A stretch of DNA of 64,000 nt from Lineus longissimus (taxonomy: Eukaryota > Nemertea > Pilidiophora > Heteronemertea > Lineidae): assembly GCF_910592395.1 (NCBI RefSeq), contig NC_088308.1:8757001-8821000 (forward strand), given 5' to 3'. Positions 23,041 to 56,200 of this stretch are shown piece after piece; positions within the stretch are counted from its first letter, which is position 1; every line of letters begins with the position of its first letter. Both the position numbers and the translations under genes were made by a program. Below the pieces are notes generated by a model that worked only from the letters and a program-made list of their open reading frames with translations, was not told the DNA's origin and made no database searches.

Positions 23041-25769
23041 AGAGGGATAAAATTATACAAAAATATTTAACAATTTATACGTGCTGTTTCACTATATACT
23101 ACATGTACAATAAATAAAAACATTTCAATCAGAATATAAACCTAATGATTTTACAGTGTTTAAGATCTATGTACAAATTTAACATCAAATGAAAACTGAC
23201 ATGGACATTTACGATCGATATCTCAGGGATCCAGCTGTCTTAACTATGACTAAAAATGGTTTATTAAACAAAATGCATGCCTTATCATGCTTTTTACGTT
23301 AAACTGCTAAGCTGGACATTTTCACAACAACTTTTCATCTGTGCATACATGTCGTTCTTTATAACCACATTGGTAGAATTTTCATTTTGCCAGATTAGGT
23401 CTGTCTGACATCTCCATTAGATTATTTCAGTTGAGTTTTCATAGCAAACAGGAGAATGAAACAGCTCAGCAAAAGTTTTCAGTTTTATTGTATGCTGTGC
23501 AAAAAGAAGAAGTTTAGCTCATGGGAACTTAAAATTCAAAATCTTCGCAATTTTTATCCTGCCCTAAAGAGGATAGATGACGGATATTCAAGAGATTTGA
23601 TCAAATACTGGTCGGTTGGTTTCCCTTTCCAAGACTTATACGTTTTAACAACAGCTTTGCATATAATATCATATAAAGGACCATTTATTATATGACAATA
23701 GATAAGAACCATTTATTATAAGATAATAGATTTGAAGCATACACCTTGATATGACTGCCAAGAGTTGAAACCCAAAATGCCATTTTAGTCTTCATCAAAG
23801 AAATGACACACGGTGACCTTCAACTCTGCAAAGGTCAAGGTTACAGGGCAAAGGTCAAGGTTAGAGGCTATTGTTAAAGGGCAGTGAACAAGTACAGAGA
23901 AGTGTCACAAGCCTGACAAGTCTCCAACTAAGTGATAATTTAATAATCTGTGATCCTACTAGCATTAGGGCGTGGAATATAATAGGACTGGCATGCATAA
24001 ATAAACACGGCAATTAGATTTTTATAATTTGATAACATATGATAAAATAGGTCATCCCAAATTAGTTTATTTCCAAACTGACATAAATGTTTTCCTTGGC
24101 CCATGAGCAGTTCAAGCAAAACATGATGCTCATTCTGGTTTCCACATTAACTTCAAAAACACCATCAAATAATGTAGATAAATGAAATGAGATCACTGCA
24201 AAAGTATAGGAATGTTGTGAAGGAATCTCTCTCTATTGACTAGACTAACATGATTAAGCAGAAGAAATGTTTGATGAAAGAGAAAATTCGCAAAATGTAC
24301 CAGCGTCATGAAATACTACACTGGCTTATCATCTGATTTAAAGTGCCTTATAAACGAGCAATTTGAATTGCTGTGAGCTGCAATCCTGACTGCCTGTGAC
24401 AAAAATTGCTTGTCTGGTGGTCATCGCAGGTACCTGTCATAAAAATCGCTGATCGCAGTGGCCTGCAATCAATATCAAACTTAGCGATTACCGGTTTTAC
24501 CCACAGATAAGAGAATTATTGCACATAGCAGCAGCTATAATCGAAGGTTGCCGCGATTGAAATCACTTGTGTGCGTGGTGCTTTAGGATGTAGAAAGACG
24601 AAACAAGGTAGTACCCTCGATACAAAACATAGATGTGACCTTGACTTGACTCACTATACCAATTTCAATCGCAACTGATATCAAATGACAATACATGTCA
24701 CACTTATGCACTCAGTAGACATAAAAGTAGAAGTTTGAACTATCGAAAAAGAAGCATTTGAAATAAAAATCTCCCAAGCCATAAAAAGTCTGTGTGGGTT
24801 CTGAACCCGGTCGGGCGGATTTACGCTGGACTTTTTTCGAAAAAACTAAAGATGCTCTACATCACTATATAGGTCAGTTGATCTTTAAACACACATCTCG
24901 CACAAGTATGCACTGAATTGTTCACAAACACTACAGCCTGACTGGTAGGTTCATCACCATTGCCCCCTGGTACTCCTCGGAACAATATCCTTGTAGAAAG
25001 ACAAGTAAAGTGGCAAGAATTGAATATCTGTCACTGACCTTATAGAAGTGAAAAAGAGTAAAACGAAAGAGGATGCTTTACAACACACACACATTTGGTA
25101 TTAGGACTTTTCTAATCCAAATACTGAGCATGATTTGGGCATACCATTAACACAGTTCTCAATCATTTCCCAAATCCCGCAGGACTTTCCAGACCAGTAA
25201 TAAGCAGTGACACCTATTGTTGACTTCGTGAAACTTAAACTGGTCCACCTCACTCCTGCCAATAATCCTCCTGCATGCAGCGCTGACAACACTTGATGCT
25301 GTGCCACATCTCAGTTGAGAAAGATTGGGATGATGTTACTCAGGTTTCAAGTCCAGGAGGCAAGCCTGGCAACTCTTTCAGTCCGCAAGCCGTATATACA
25401 CGGTCCGCAATGTTTGATTTCACAGCCGCAGACCGTATACTCGCGGTTTTTCAAATTCAAATTCCCCGCACAGTCATTTATGATGCCTTCACCCTTAAGT
25501 ACACTTGTGGCGACTCAAGCAACATATGACAATGTGTCGACGAGCTTTTCAATCGATTATAATTGGATTTGTAGTTTACAGATGGCGCTGCAATCATGCA
25601 ATCAGTGCTATCGTCTGCTCATTTTGAAAGTCAGATTTTCTGAAACTTGCCTCGGTTTTCAAATCAAACGAGTTACGGGCTGAAAGAGTTAATGCTGCAT
25701 GCAGAACAATAGTTTCAATGCACTAATCAATAGGTTGATAGCACACATGAAGCTTTCCACAGAGTTCTT
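23041..25769 (-). other. Probable VWA3A 3' UTR or downstream flank
   Basis: I see no further in-frame VWA3A exon after the stop codon. An 80-codon plus ORF at 23,456 and a 122-codon ORF at 25,315 show no family motif. No repeat array was recognised. Confidence 0.35.
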
Positions 25770-45254
<19,485 letters not shown>

Positions 45255-45324
45255 ATTTTGTTCGATGAGGTCTGCTAAACAGCAAAATCGGTCTCTATTT
45301 GATGTAAGCCATGTAATTTTGCAA

Positions 45325-45425
45325 GGCTTTATGTTTGTTGTTGCCAATGGCTTCAGCTCCGCACAAACCCGGAAGTGAACAGGTGCCCGTCACGTGACCA
45401 ATTATCAATTAGTGCTAATTGACTA
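45325..45425 (-). promoter_or_regulatory. Candidate VWA3A promoter region
   Basis: Within 170 bp upstream of the VWA3A ATG the minus strand has, in order toward the gene: CACGTG E-box (about 45,394), CTTCCGG ETS-like site (about 45,370), GGCAAC (45,341-45,346, an RFX X-box half-site) and ACAAACA (about 45,333, forkhead core). RFX and forkhead (FOXJ1) factors drive motile-cilium genes in animals, which would suit a VWA3 gene. No TATA box or measured start site. Confidence 0.3.
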
Positions 45426-45700
45426 TTTCTCGCATTTTCGTAAACCTGACAGCATTACAAAAATTTTTGTTATTTTTGGCAATTTATTTGAAAGTTAGAA
45501 CTACTGCCATTTTTATCAGTTGCGCTTTGCAATTTGGCGGCAAATTTGAATTCCTGTTCGGGGTGACATCGCTGGCGAGACGATCTCTCGTCTGCTTGTA
45601 AACCGGTAATTGCTGGGTTTGATATTGATCACAGGTCGCTACGACCAACGATTCTTGTCGCTGATACCTGTAATGACCACCGTAAACGAGCGATTATCGT

Positions 45701-45952
45701 CTCCCAGCTTCTTCTTCCAGCTGCTTCTATTTCCAGCTTCTCCTTCTTCCAGCTTCTTCTTCCAGCAGCTGCTTTTTCCAGTTTCTTCTTCCAGCTACTT
45801 TTTCCAGCGTCTTGGCTTCTTATACCAGCTGCTTCTTCCAGCTATTTCTTCCAGCTTTTTCTTCCAGCTTCTTCCAGCTCCTTCTTTCAGCTTCTTGCTT
45901 GGCTTCCTATATTCCAGCTGCTTCTTCTTCTATAGCTTCTTCCAGCTTCCAG
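45701..45952. repeat. Pyrimidine-rich TTCTTCCAGC tandem array
   Basis: About 250 bp of diverged 9-15-bp units built from CTTCTTCCAG, about 450 bp upstream of VWA3A. The Ser/Phe/Leu-rich ORFs in it have no family resemblance and reflect the repeat. Confidence 0.9.
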
Positions 45953-46024
45953 TTCATCCTCATCCCCCTCACATTTGTCCTTCTCATCCTCATCAGCATC
46001 ATCAGCATCATCCATATCATTCAT

Positions 46025-46025
<1 letters not shown>

Positions 46026-46055
<30 letters not shown>

Positions 46056-46057
46056 TT
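46026..46057. repeat. (CAT)n microsatellite
   Basis: About ten CAT/ATC units following the pyrimidine array. Confidence 0.95.
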
Positions 46058-48111
46058 CATCCTCCAAGGTCGAGCAAACCAATTCTAAAAACAGTAGGTC
46101 CCCCTATTGTCAGTTTTAGGTTTGTATACTTCGTCCCCAAAAGGGAAGAACAGCGTAGCGGATCGCCGGGCGATATAATGATCTATTTCCGGAATGCTTG
46201 AAAAGTACTGAAGGTCTAATTTAACATCTGATAGAGGGTGCAGTTATATCCCATCATTTCTGCTAAATCTAGAATCGAGCGGAAAAGACGACCCCTAAGC
46301 ATGACAAGAGGAAATCCCTGATGAGCAGCATTATTGATAACTTCTGCCCGTCAGGATGCTGGCTACCGTTACTCTCATTAGTCGTTGGCTGCCAATCCTG
46401 TCCCAGTTACTGTAGTGGGTAATTAGCCATAATAAACTCAGTCTATATATTCCTACCATCGGGGTAGGGCTTGTTCGTCTCGGAAATTTCTATCACCAGA
46501 ACATGTTACATGTACATGTATACACATTTCGCATTGCTGTCTTAGAGAAGAAATTGACATCACCAAAAAAAGGATGTCAATATGACATCAGTCAAAACAA
46601 GTAATGACCTCAACTTGTGCTGAATCACGGGGAACATGACAAATAATGACCGATGTCATACTTTAATGTCCAAATTACGGACAAATTGTCACCAGACTAT
46701 GAAACTATGGGTATTTCCACCAAACCTTGTATTGGCCAATGGCTACTTTTCCCTAGTAGTATTTCAGTATTCTTATTCGAGCAGGAAACTCATACATCGT
46801 ATTTAATTTGGCATTTGAATCTTCCAGATTTTATGGGGGAGGGCCCCAAACCCCACCTCGTTTTAAAGATCGTACCTTGCAGTGATGTATTGGTGGCGCT
46901 GCGCCCCACCCCTCTTTTCATATTTGTGGATCCGCCACTGCAGACGCTCGTTAGGCAGCATTCAGTAAAATCTTCCATTCGTGGATGCTGCCACTTGGAA
47001 ACATCTCCCATTCAGTTATGAATATATGTACACGGGCATATCAATCAGCCGTTACTTGCGCTCGTGTGACATTGAATTAATACATGTACATTTTGATACG
47101 TTCTGGTAAAGGGCTTCCAGTTTCCAAATCTGTTCGATACCAGGCCGAGGCCGTTGGTTTCACTACCCATGAACATAAAAATCCGTCGATGAGGCAGGGA
47201 CAATTAGTTTAAGGGGAAATTTGCTTTCTTACTGTTGTGTGGCAAGGAATTAAGATCCATGGAGTTCCGGTAATGGTCCAATTAACCCTAATCATTGTAC
47301 TGTAACTTCCGTGCCTTGGTTGCGAAAACTGTCGTTCTCTACTACACTCCGGACGCATTGGACGGGCCACATAAGGAGATCCAATAGGATGACGCAATGG
47401 ACTGCCCCGGAAGTCTATTCTCTAGAAGCGCGAATAGAACACCTAATCGGCGCCGTCGCGAAACTTACTCAACCTCATGGCTCCTGCCTATGTGGTCCTT
47501 GAGAATCGCAAGAGAGTATGACTAATTCTCAAGGAGGGACTAATTTTACATTCACACCTGCCTTTCAGGACAATTCGCATGCAATCGGAAAGATCCGTTG
47601 CAAGAGCATATGATTTTTTTCCATGTCCTGTCCAGTAGCGCTCATTAGTTTCTGGTCAGATTGACCCCGAGGCTTTTAAAACGAACTTCGTACGATACAA
47701 TGTCCTTACCGCGCATCAGTCGGTATCAAAGCAATTGAAGGTAAATGATGAATACGTGTACATGTATAGTTGATTTACTGACTAATTCTGAATCTTCATG
47801 CGCCTGTGAGGCAGAAGCCAAAAATGAAGGTTTCCATCGCAAAAAAGATGGTTTCCATCGTAACCGAAATCTGCTCTCCATGAAAACGTAATGAATTACT
47901 TTTCTCATAATTTATGGTCCTTATCAGACTTGTCCCAGAATCTGTTGATGTGTAAACTTAACGATCGATTAGGACGAAAAGCGAACAGACTTTGCCAGGA
48001 ACGAAGAAATCATTCATTTGAACAGTCTGTATAGGTAAACGAATCTGTAAGCTTTCGTTTCCATAGTCATAATTGCTTGTGCGCTATTAGAAATAAAGGT
48101 TTTTTAATCTC
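46058..48111. other. Intergenic, no gene recognised
   Basis: The divergent spacer between VWA3A and the GPCR gene. A stretch near 46,840-46,940 (GGGCCCCAAACCCCACC, TGGTGGCGCTGCGCCCC) looks like repeat sequence. No exon is supported. Confidence 0.45.
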
Positions 48112-48270
48112 ACGAAAACCTCTAAACGCTTTTCGGTCAACACAGATATGCGTCCAATGGAGGTTTTTGACAAAATGAAAAACCTTTTTCTGAAAAAACT
48201 CAAAGGGTTTTTCACTTCTCTGGAAAACCCCTACGGTGTGCATATTTGTGTTGGCTAAAACCTTTGAAAT
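48112..48270. mobile_element. Imperfect hairpin element
   Basis: CGGTCAACACAGATATGCG...GGAGGTTTTT on the left pairs imperfectly with AAAACCCCTACGGTGTGCAT + ATTTGTGTTGGCTAAAACC on the right. No ORF. Confidence 0.55.
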
Positions 48271-51200
48271 TTTTCAACGGCTCAAAAACCCTTCTTATGA
48301 GTAATGCAACCGCGGGAGTCAGGGCGTTTCAAATGGGCCATGCACCCGACCAAAATGTCAATTCAAAAGTGTGCGTAGCTGACTGGCGCTGATTGAAACT
48401 AAATGCACTTTTCTTATAAAACACCTAACGAAAAATTGCGTCAGCGTTAACGTTATGACTTCGACCTCTTAACCTCTCTAATGAGTCCTCCGGTTCATTC
48501 GACAAAAATGTCGATTCAAGATAAAGTGTGCGTACATAGCAAACTGAAGAAGAGTAATCTTTGATTTAAAGTATAGTTAAATGGAACAGGATATTTTGGG
48601 TTCTGTTATCGTAATAAAATGCTCGCCACATGCCACAAGATAAGGAAAGCAATAGTTTTCATGGTGAGCTGATTTCGCTTGCGATGGAGACCGATGTGGC
48701 ATCGTAATGAGGAAAGAGCAGAGGTGCGTTAACGTGGACTTCTTTTATGTACAACACGAAGAGGTTACATTTGGCCGGTCATACACTGCTGATAAGGCTA
48801 ATGATAAAATCTTCGTCGGAGAGTGGACTAGACAGGTTCCGCAACCCAACGAATAACGAAGTCATATCATGTCACCAAGTCATGAACCAGTTCATACACG
48901 CGACACCCTGACAGGAACAACTTGGGCGTGGGATTTACCTGGCCAGATGTACCTGCTATTGTGGCAGTTTTGAATATGGCTGTAATCCCGTTCTATATTA
49001 CATTGTTTATTGTTATCTAATGATTTTTCAGTTATACTGTTGGAGAATTCACGGTCTTTCTCCTGGAAGCCATTTCTGTATGAAAGACCAACAGATCTCA
49101 TGCCCTAAAGCAGTATCACGACTTTACCGTGAAAGATTTGAAAAGCTGCCAACCATTATATATACTATGCCATCAAAATGGTTCTTGAAGTTAAAATCCA
49201 TTCAAGCATATCACATAACAAGCAGCTGATATCAATTTATTCGAGAGCATTGGTGAGGTCTCTTGATTTAATTTGATTTGATGTAGGTCTATTTTCAACA
49301 TCCCGAGATGTTGGACCCAGGCGGTGGTAAGCGGCGCCAGCGACGTTCATTCAGAGGACTCTTCTGAGTCTTTGAGCGCGGAATGTTCCACCTGGAATTT
49401 TACTAAGTATCGCCGGGGAAGGACCAGCGTCAGAATATGTGATGTTGGCCATCAATTCTAACATACCTAGCTGGTGACTTTCTGGCTAAACCTAGAATCT
49501 GGAAAAGGAAGCTAACTTTCGAGTCATTTTCACAGTCCCGCTCAGTGACGGATAGTATTTTAAGATATCGGTTTTGGATTGCCTGCAGGTAACTTTCTTG
49601 AATTTGGCGAGAAATACTGAAAAGTCTTCCGTCATCATCTCGACCCGTAAGTATACGCATATATCCTCTCTTGTTTCATGGATTCCATCTATACAAGAGC
49701 GTTTTTTGGAGATTCTAGAAATATGCACATGGTCAATGTCACTCAATGTGTTAGGTGAGCGACTGTGTTGCGCCGATCCGGAAGTCCGCCAACATGGACG
49801 AAAACTCTCCAAAGTGGATGGTGCCCATACGGATATTTCGTTTCTGCCATTATTTGTTTATTTTCATTCGTATTCCTTTTCATTAGTTATGAAACAGTCT
49901 GCTGATGATCACAAACACGCCAACAAAAACTATTGTTGTATTGCTCGGAGATGTTAAATTATTAGATTATTAACTAATCACAACGATCCATAAGGGAAAT
50001 ATTCTGTCCTCATAACGCGACGTCTATGTCCCAGATTGGCCTTTGTGTCGATTTCATGGTTTAATGAGGCTGTCTTAATGTAAATCGGTGTAACTGATTG
50101 TTTTCGCCATTACTACATATACTATACTATCCACGTTTTGTATTTCAAAATATTGACCCTTTTAATGATCGAAATATCAATACATGTATGTTTTAAAACC
50201 AAGTTTGTCGCTAAAACAGGCCTTTTGACTTTTCGATATGATATTCGTGAGCCAAACACCATTTCTAGGATGTTTCTGTGGCAATTTTCCAACGCCAACA
50301 TGTGTAATAGTTTTCCTGATCACCACCAGGGGTATCAGGTTCTTTCCCAGTGTATGTATCGAGACGGCTTTAAAAACCTTCCGAAATTTAAAAACACGCC
50401 ACGATAAGACGCAATTCTCAACACTTTATTTATAGTTGTACACCTGTTTAGATATTGATATCATATATTAGTGGAGAAAACATTTCAAGTGTTTACCTAT
50501 ACTCTTTATTTTGTCATGAGAAAAACAAGAATGCAAGACAAAAAATGCAATTCCGGAGAAATTTACAACAATATAGTGACGGATTCGTCAAGATAAGACC
50601 CTATAACAAAATCGTCTTTTAACAGGCGCCTTTGATTGAAACATTTGGGTTAAACAAAAAAAATTAACTTTAGATCTAGGCTACTAGATTGTTGCTCTTG
50701 CTAATATCTTGAAACTCAGACAAGATGACAATGTACGTCTGATTCAGTCGTAGATGAGACATCATATAATGGTCTGGATTGTTGCGGTTTCCAAGCAATG
50801 TTATCCAAAACGCATGAGGCCTAAATCATACTTTCGTCAGATAATTTAACTGTCTTTTATAATGTCGTACATGTACGTGAACGTTATATTTTTTAGTATC
50901 CTTGTACGATTAATATGTGGCGAATGCTGGTAAAGGATTTAGTTACGTGTAAGTTGATTTAGGTAACGATCCCTTTTTACAACGACAAAAAACAGGATTT
51001 TGTCCAATCACATGTCTATAAATGGACAATGACGTCATTTTCATTAGTCTAGCCTGGGCAATCAATTATTTACCTGAGAAACTAATGCCAATGTTTGACC
51101 AATGATATAACTGCTAACTGAATAAATAACGAAAACGGAATTAAGACCACTGTCCGGTTATCATAATTGACATTCGCGCTCGATTTTGGCGAAAACTTTT

Positions 51201-51431
51201 TTTTTCAAGAATTGCATTTTTCGACTTGCATTTTTGATTTTCTCACCGAAGGAAAAGTCCATATATACACACAATGATATATGATATCAATGCCTACATC
51301 TAACTAAAATTAGAAAGTGGGCCTATTTGATATTGAATTGAATTGAATCGCCGATAAATAGATTTCGTTTTAAGCCCACCCACATATATAATCAGTCTGG
51401 TGATTCTAAGTACATTACAACGTACATGTAA
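48271..51431. other. Intergenic, no gene recognised
   Basis: About 49,020-49,100 resembles 206-275 (CACGGTCTT, CTGGAAGC, TGTATGAAA.ACCAACA). Opposite-strand ORFs near 49.5-49.9 kb overlap one another and have no family signature. Confidence 0.4.
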
Positions 51432-51556
51432 GACACCGGTTATGGGCGCCGGAAATTGACAACACACTCACCGGAATACGTTTCGGCTGGTGGAAATTGA
51501 GCGATAAAGGGAGCGCCATTTGAATCGTGTCAATCTCCGGCGGCCCAACCGGTGTC
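51432..51556. repeat. 125-bp inverted-repeat element
   Basis: GACACCGGTTATGGGCGCCG + GAAATTGACA at the left pairs with TGTCAATCTCCGGCGGCCCA + ACCGGTGTC at the right (about 30-bp arms). Confidence 0.65.
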
Positions 51557-53016
51557 ATACTAATTTAAAGCGCGACACTGATAATGCACACTTTGGATAC
51601 CTATATCGAGGCTGTAGCAAAATTAAGGTGAAGCCATTAGAAATGGAATATCTTAGTTTCACCCATGAAATTGGCCATCACACGATTTTGAAGGAGTAAA
51701 TGCTGGTGCCTATGGCCAACCCTACGTGGAGCCGGGACATGAACAATATTTCATCAGCAAAACAATATTGAGTAAAAGCGAAACTTGGTAGACGGGTCAG
51801 AGAAGTTTATGGGGAGATCTATCTCCCATGAAAATCTCTTGAATTTCTCAATCGGCAGGTGTTTTTTGTATCCGGAAACTGGTGATGACGGGAATGTAGA
51901 GTAGGCTTAAACTAGTTCAGATACCACCACATACCATTCTGCCATCCCCAATTACGATAGTTATTAATCTTCATGTACCTCATAGTCGTATATTTCCTTT
52001 CAATGAGGGGTTACCTAACTCTTGGTGGTCAAGATGACTTATTCCTTGTTGTCACAGGGGGGGGGGTCAAGGGGGACAACCAAAGTCTTTTTTCAAATAT
52101 ACGTTGTGCAATTAAGCACATCATGGCCGAAATTGCCAATTTTTCCGGGATGGCTCGAAACTTCTTGCGTCGTCGGCACGTGACTCCACACCCTCAACGT
52201 CAGCACGTCCCCATGCACTCACAACATTTATTTGTACATGTACAACTAATAGGCAGTTCTTATTGCACCAACTGTAAAATTATTAAAAAATGACCATTAA
52301 TCAGGTGCTACACCTAAAAAAAGTAGTAAAAACTACCATGAAAATGGTTAAGGATTGATTAGTATTTTGATAGTTAAACCAACTAATTTCACAGTCGGTG
52401 CAATATACATGCACAATCTGTAACAGAGTTAGTAAACAATTTAATATTTATTTTAACTATTTAATTTTCAGACTGCGGCTTAGATACTCTACATTTCCAA
52501 CTTAGTCTGCCGCTTTGTGTGAATTCCACTGATAATCTGCTGGTAGGCGTTATTTGTTACATTGTTGGCCAAAGGTCCCCAACGACGGCGTCCGTCTATC
52601 AATAAAACTCCCCCACAGTTACTCATCCCTTAATCCGCCGATTTGCCCGGCCTTGATAATGGGATGATATAAACATGTAGTGACAAAGTACACGTATATC
52701 TTCTTAGAGTAACCAGCCTAAGAAATTGTTATTTTAAATGAACTTGTCCTACTTAATACTAACTTGTTTATCTTTATTATTTTATAGGTCACTGATGGAG
52801 GTTTTGGGGTCAATGAGGCAGTTGATGACATGACATCCAAACCTTGCGACCTTGTTTATACATTCGACGGCGGACTATATTTCGCAGGGTCCCTAAAGAC
52901 GAGCTTGGTGCTATATCGAAACTGATGTTACTGTTCAATCCTCCTGTCAACAATAAAAAAGCCGGCCAAGGACGAAATTAAAGCTATACATAGAATAATC
53001 ATCTTAACCTGGCCAG
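51557..53016. other. Intergenic, no gene recognised
   Basis: No recognised exon or repeat. A 106-codon ORF at 51,973 lacks any family signal. Confidence 0.4.
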
Positions 53017-53023
53017 TATAAAT
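53017..53023 (+). promoter_or_regulatory. Candidate TATA box upstream of the GPCR gene
   Basis: TATAAAT lies about 240 bp before the GPCR ATG. An Inr-like TCAGTCC follows about 20 bp downstream, closer than usual. Weak evidence. Confidence 0.2.
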
Positions 53024-53260
53024 GCAAGCGTATTGTCAGTCCGTCAAGAGCCAATCGGTTGTTTATGATGTGAGCCACAATGTACCATTAATGGCAGACA
53101 CCGGCACAGGTTGGCATTTGTTCGTTTCTCTCTGATAAAGGCTATACGTTGGTAAGACAGTTTAAACTGGTGTCTAATTTATTGACATGTATCAATAGAA
53201 AGGGTGTGGCCGTTTCTTTTTAATTCCACTGTTCTTACAATGTACTTCAATTAACTGGAA

Positions 53261-56200
53261 ATGAACTTTTCAAATGATTCCACGATTTTCTCGAACGATT
53301 CTACGATTTTTTCCAACGATTCCGCGATTTTTAACGCGTTTAACGTGACTGATGACCCTGATTCCAGCCTGGGAATAGGACGTGCAGGAAGGGGGTCAAA
53401 GTACATGTACCTCAAATATCTATTGATTCTCGTATTCTATGGCTTTGGCCTCGTCGGGAATATATGTGCAGTTGTCATCCTCTCCTCGCGAAGATCTGAC
53501 GGATCCATCCCGTTGACGCTGCTGCGATGCCTCGCGTGGACCGACCTCTGCGCAATCGCGATCAGCGCCATCATTTCCGTCATCGGGCTCTCGGCCAAAA
53601 GCGCAATTGACATGAGACTGTACTGTCACTTCAAGGTGTTTACCAATCTTCTTATGGGATACTTCTCGCAGTGTTTGGCTACATGCATGGCCGTGGAGAG
53701 ATGCTTCGCCATGTCCATGCCGTTCAAGTACACACGGGTAAGTTGCACACTTAGTTGCATTATCCTTATTCTCATAATGGATTTTTATTCAGCCATCACG
53801 GTACCTGTTTCAAGATATCATTCATTCATCGTGAAGAAGTCGTAGGGCTTGTTCAAGACATTACTTAGTTATCGAAATAATTCGCCGCAGGGCTATTTAT
53901 GAATGGCATTCAGTCATTGCGCGAACAATATCGCCGTATAGAGCCCGTTAAGATATTATTCCTCATAGCACGAACCCCTGTCACCGAAGAGCTTGTTTCA
54001 TATATCATTCAGTAATTGCGCGAACCATGTCGCCGTAGAGCTAGTTTAAGATATTATTCTTCTGCGCACGAACTCCGTCGCCGTAGGGCTTGTTTTAGAT
54101 ATTATTTAGTCATTGCGCGAACCGTGTCGCCGTTGAGCTTGTTTCATATATTATTCGGTCGTTGCGCGAACCATCTTGCCGTAGAGGTTGTTTATCATTC
54201 AGTAATTGTGCGAACAATGTCGCCGTAGAGCTCGTTTCAGATTGTATTTGTCATCGCACGTACCCAGTCAGCACAGAGCTTTTTAAAATATAATTCAGTC
54301 ATTGCGCGAACAATGTTGCCGTAGAGCTCGACTAAGATATTGTCGTCATCACACGAATCTCTGTCAACGAAGAGCTTGTTTCAGATATCATTCAGTCATT
54401 GCGCGATCCATGTCGCTGTTATTGCGCGAACCATGTCGCCGTAGATATCGTTTAAGATATTATTCGTCTTCGCACGAACGCTGTCACCGCAGGGCTTGTT
54501 CTAGATATTATTCATGCGAAAGATGGCGCCGCAGGGTTTGTTTAAATGATCATTCACCTAATTCACTGATGTAGTCCTTACTACACTGCAATATCTCTTT
54601 GAAATATATCAGAATCAACTAAGTATCAAGAAATCGGAGAATATAATGCAACAGTTCTTTAAAATCTAGGGCAACCTGATTTAAAAATCAGTGCGGTATA
54701 TAAGCTTACGCCTTCTCACACCTGGAAATGCACGCCAAGAGGTTGCTAAAGAGTTGGCTTTATAATCCGATAGCCCAATTTGGTCACTCTGTCCGGAAGA
54801 TGAAAGCGTCATAGCCAATACCCTAGAGAGATGTCTCTCTTAGAAAGCTGCCTGCGTCCAAGTACAAAGGCTGTTGCGGTCATGCTATACCCTTTGTCAG
54901 GCTTCAGCTCAGCTCGTCACGTGACTCGTGACGACAGTCCTGAGGCACCTTGATCGCTTTAAAGGGACAACTTGGGCGTGGGATTGAGCTTGCTGGCCAG
55001 GAGGATGATACTTCTGCTTGACACCATGCGCCGCAACCTGTAGTATCCATCTGATGCTGATCTCTGATAATGATTTTCGCCAGTGTTATGGACATGACTT
55101 GTAAATCTTACATTGGCCTAAGGTAAAACCCCATCCTAGTGCATTGTTTGTTGCAGTTCATTGTTGTAATATCCTATTCACCAACCGTATGTCATGCCCA
55201 AGTGGTCCCCGCTTTAACTTCTTTTTCAATGTTTGCTCATCCAGCTGCACACACGTATACTTTCCCGTGGGTGTCTCAGTTCCCAATCTTCGAAAATCCA
55301 GAGTCAGTCGTATCCTCCTCCCCTCACACACGTTACTAAGCTGTCGTTTTCCATTACCAACCATAAATATGGATGCAAAGTTATATCTTATTGCTCCAGT
55401 TACTGCTCCGACTAGTTTTTTAGGGCCACCCGATAATCGACCGCCCACCCCTTTTATGGTTACAACAAGTGCATTTCCTAGATGGGTGCAGGAAACTGTC
55501 TCTCATTGGTGCCTGGGCACTGGCGTCGTTAAGGGAAGGATGCAGCGAAGATAACGAATACGGGAACAGCTCCCCCAGACATAAATGATGATCGAAGAGA
55601 TGCACCGGCAGGAGATTTCCTGAACCAGATTTCATTAAATCTAATGGCTATATAAGGTTGCAAACGAATGTCAACAAAAGGTGAACCACAAATAGCGCAT
55701 ATCAGCGCATGTGTAAATGGACAAAATTATGCATTCAGTAGACTTTCTGTGTCTGTAAATAATGCATATCAGCGCATGTTTATGAAAAAAATCAATGTCT
55801 TTGAATATTGCATATCGGCGCATGTTTATGGACAAAACCAATGTCCGCAAATAATGCATATACTATAGTATATCGGCGCATGTTTACGTACAAAATTCTT
55901 AGGTTCCCGCTGTGGTGGTTCGTTTCCCGTCATTAATTTCTTTGCGGCTGAGATGAATAGAACGACCACTGGCAATTAGCAGAGCCATTTATCTTTTTAG
56001 GGTGTTTGGCAACCGCATTTACTGTTCCGGTCAATTCTCGCGGTCATTAGGGGCGAGGAGAGAAATTCTCATGGCCATTCCTTCTCCGCGGACAACTTCC
56101 CAATCACGTATACGAGACAACGCCTATGTCGATTGCTTTGAGAATATAATGTATGCGGCGGATTTAATTTCCGACGTTCTTATTCAGTGTCATTGCACGA

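Noticed and set aside
45610-46201. 169- and 129-codon Ser/Phe/Leu-rich ORFs upstream of VWA3A
   Set aside because: Entirely within the TTCTTCCAG array and CAT microsatellite; no domain.
51973-52293. 106-codon ORF
   Set aside because: Composition and context not gene-like; contains a G-run and no splice partners.
55144-55554. 136-codon plus ORF and a 96-codon minus ORF over the same DNA
   Set aside because: Overlapping opposite frames inside a GPCR intron with no family match; most likely chance.
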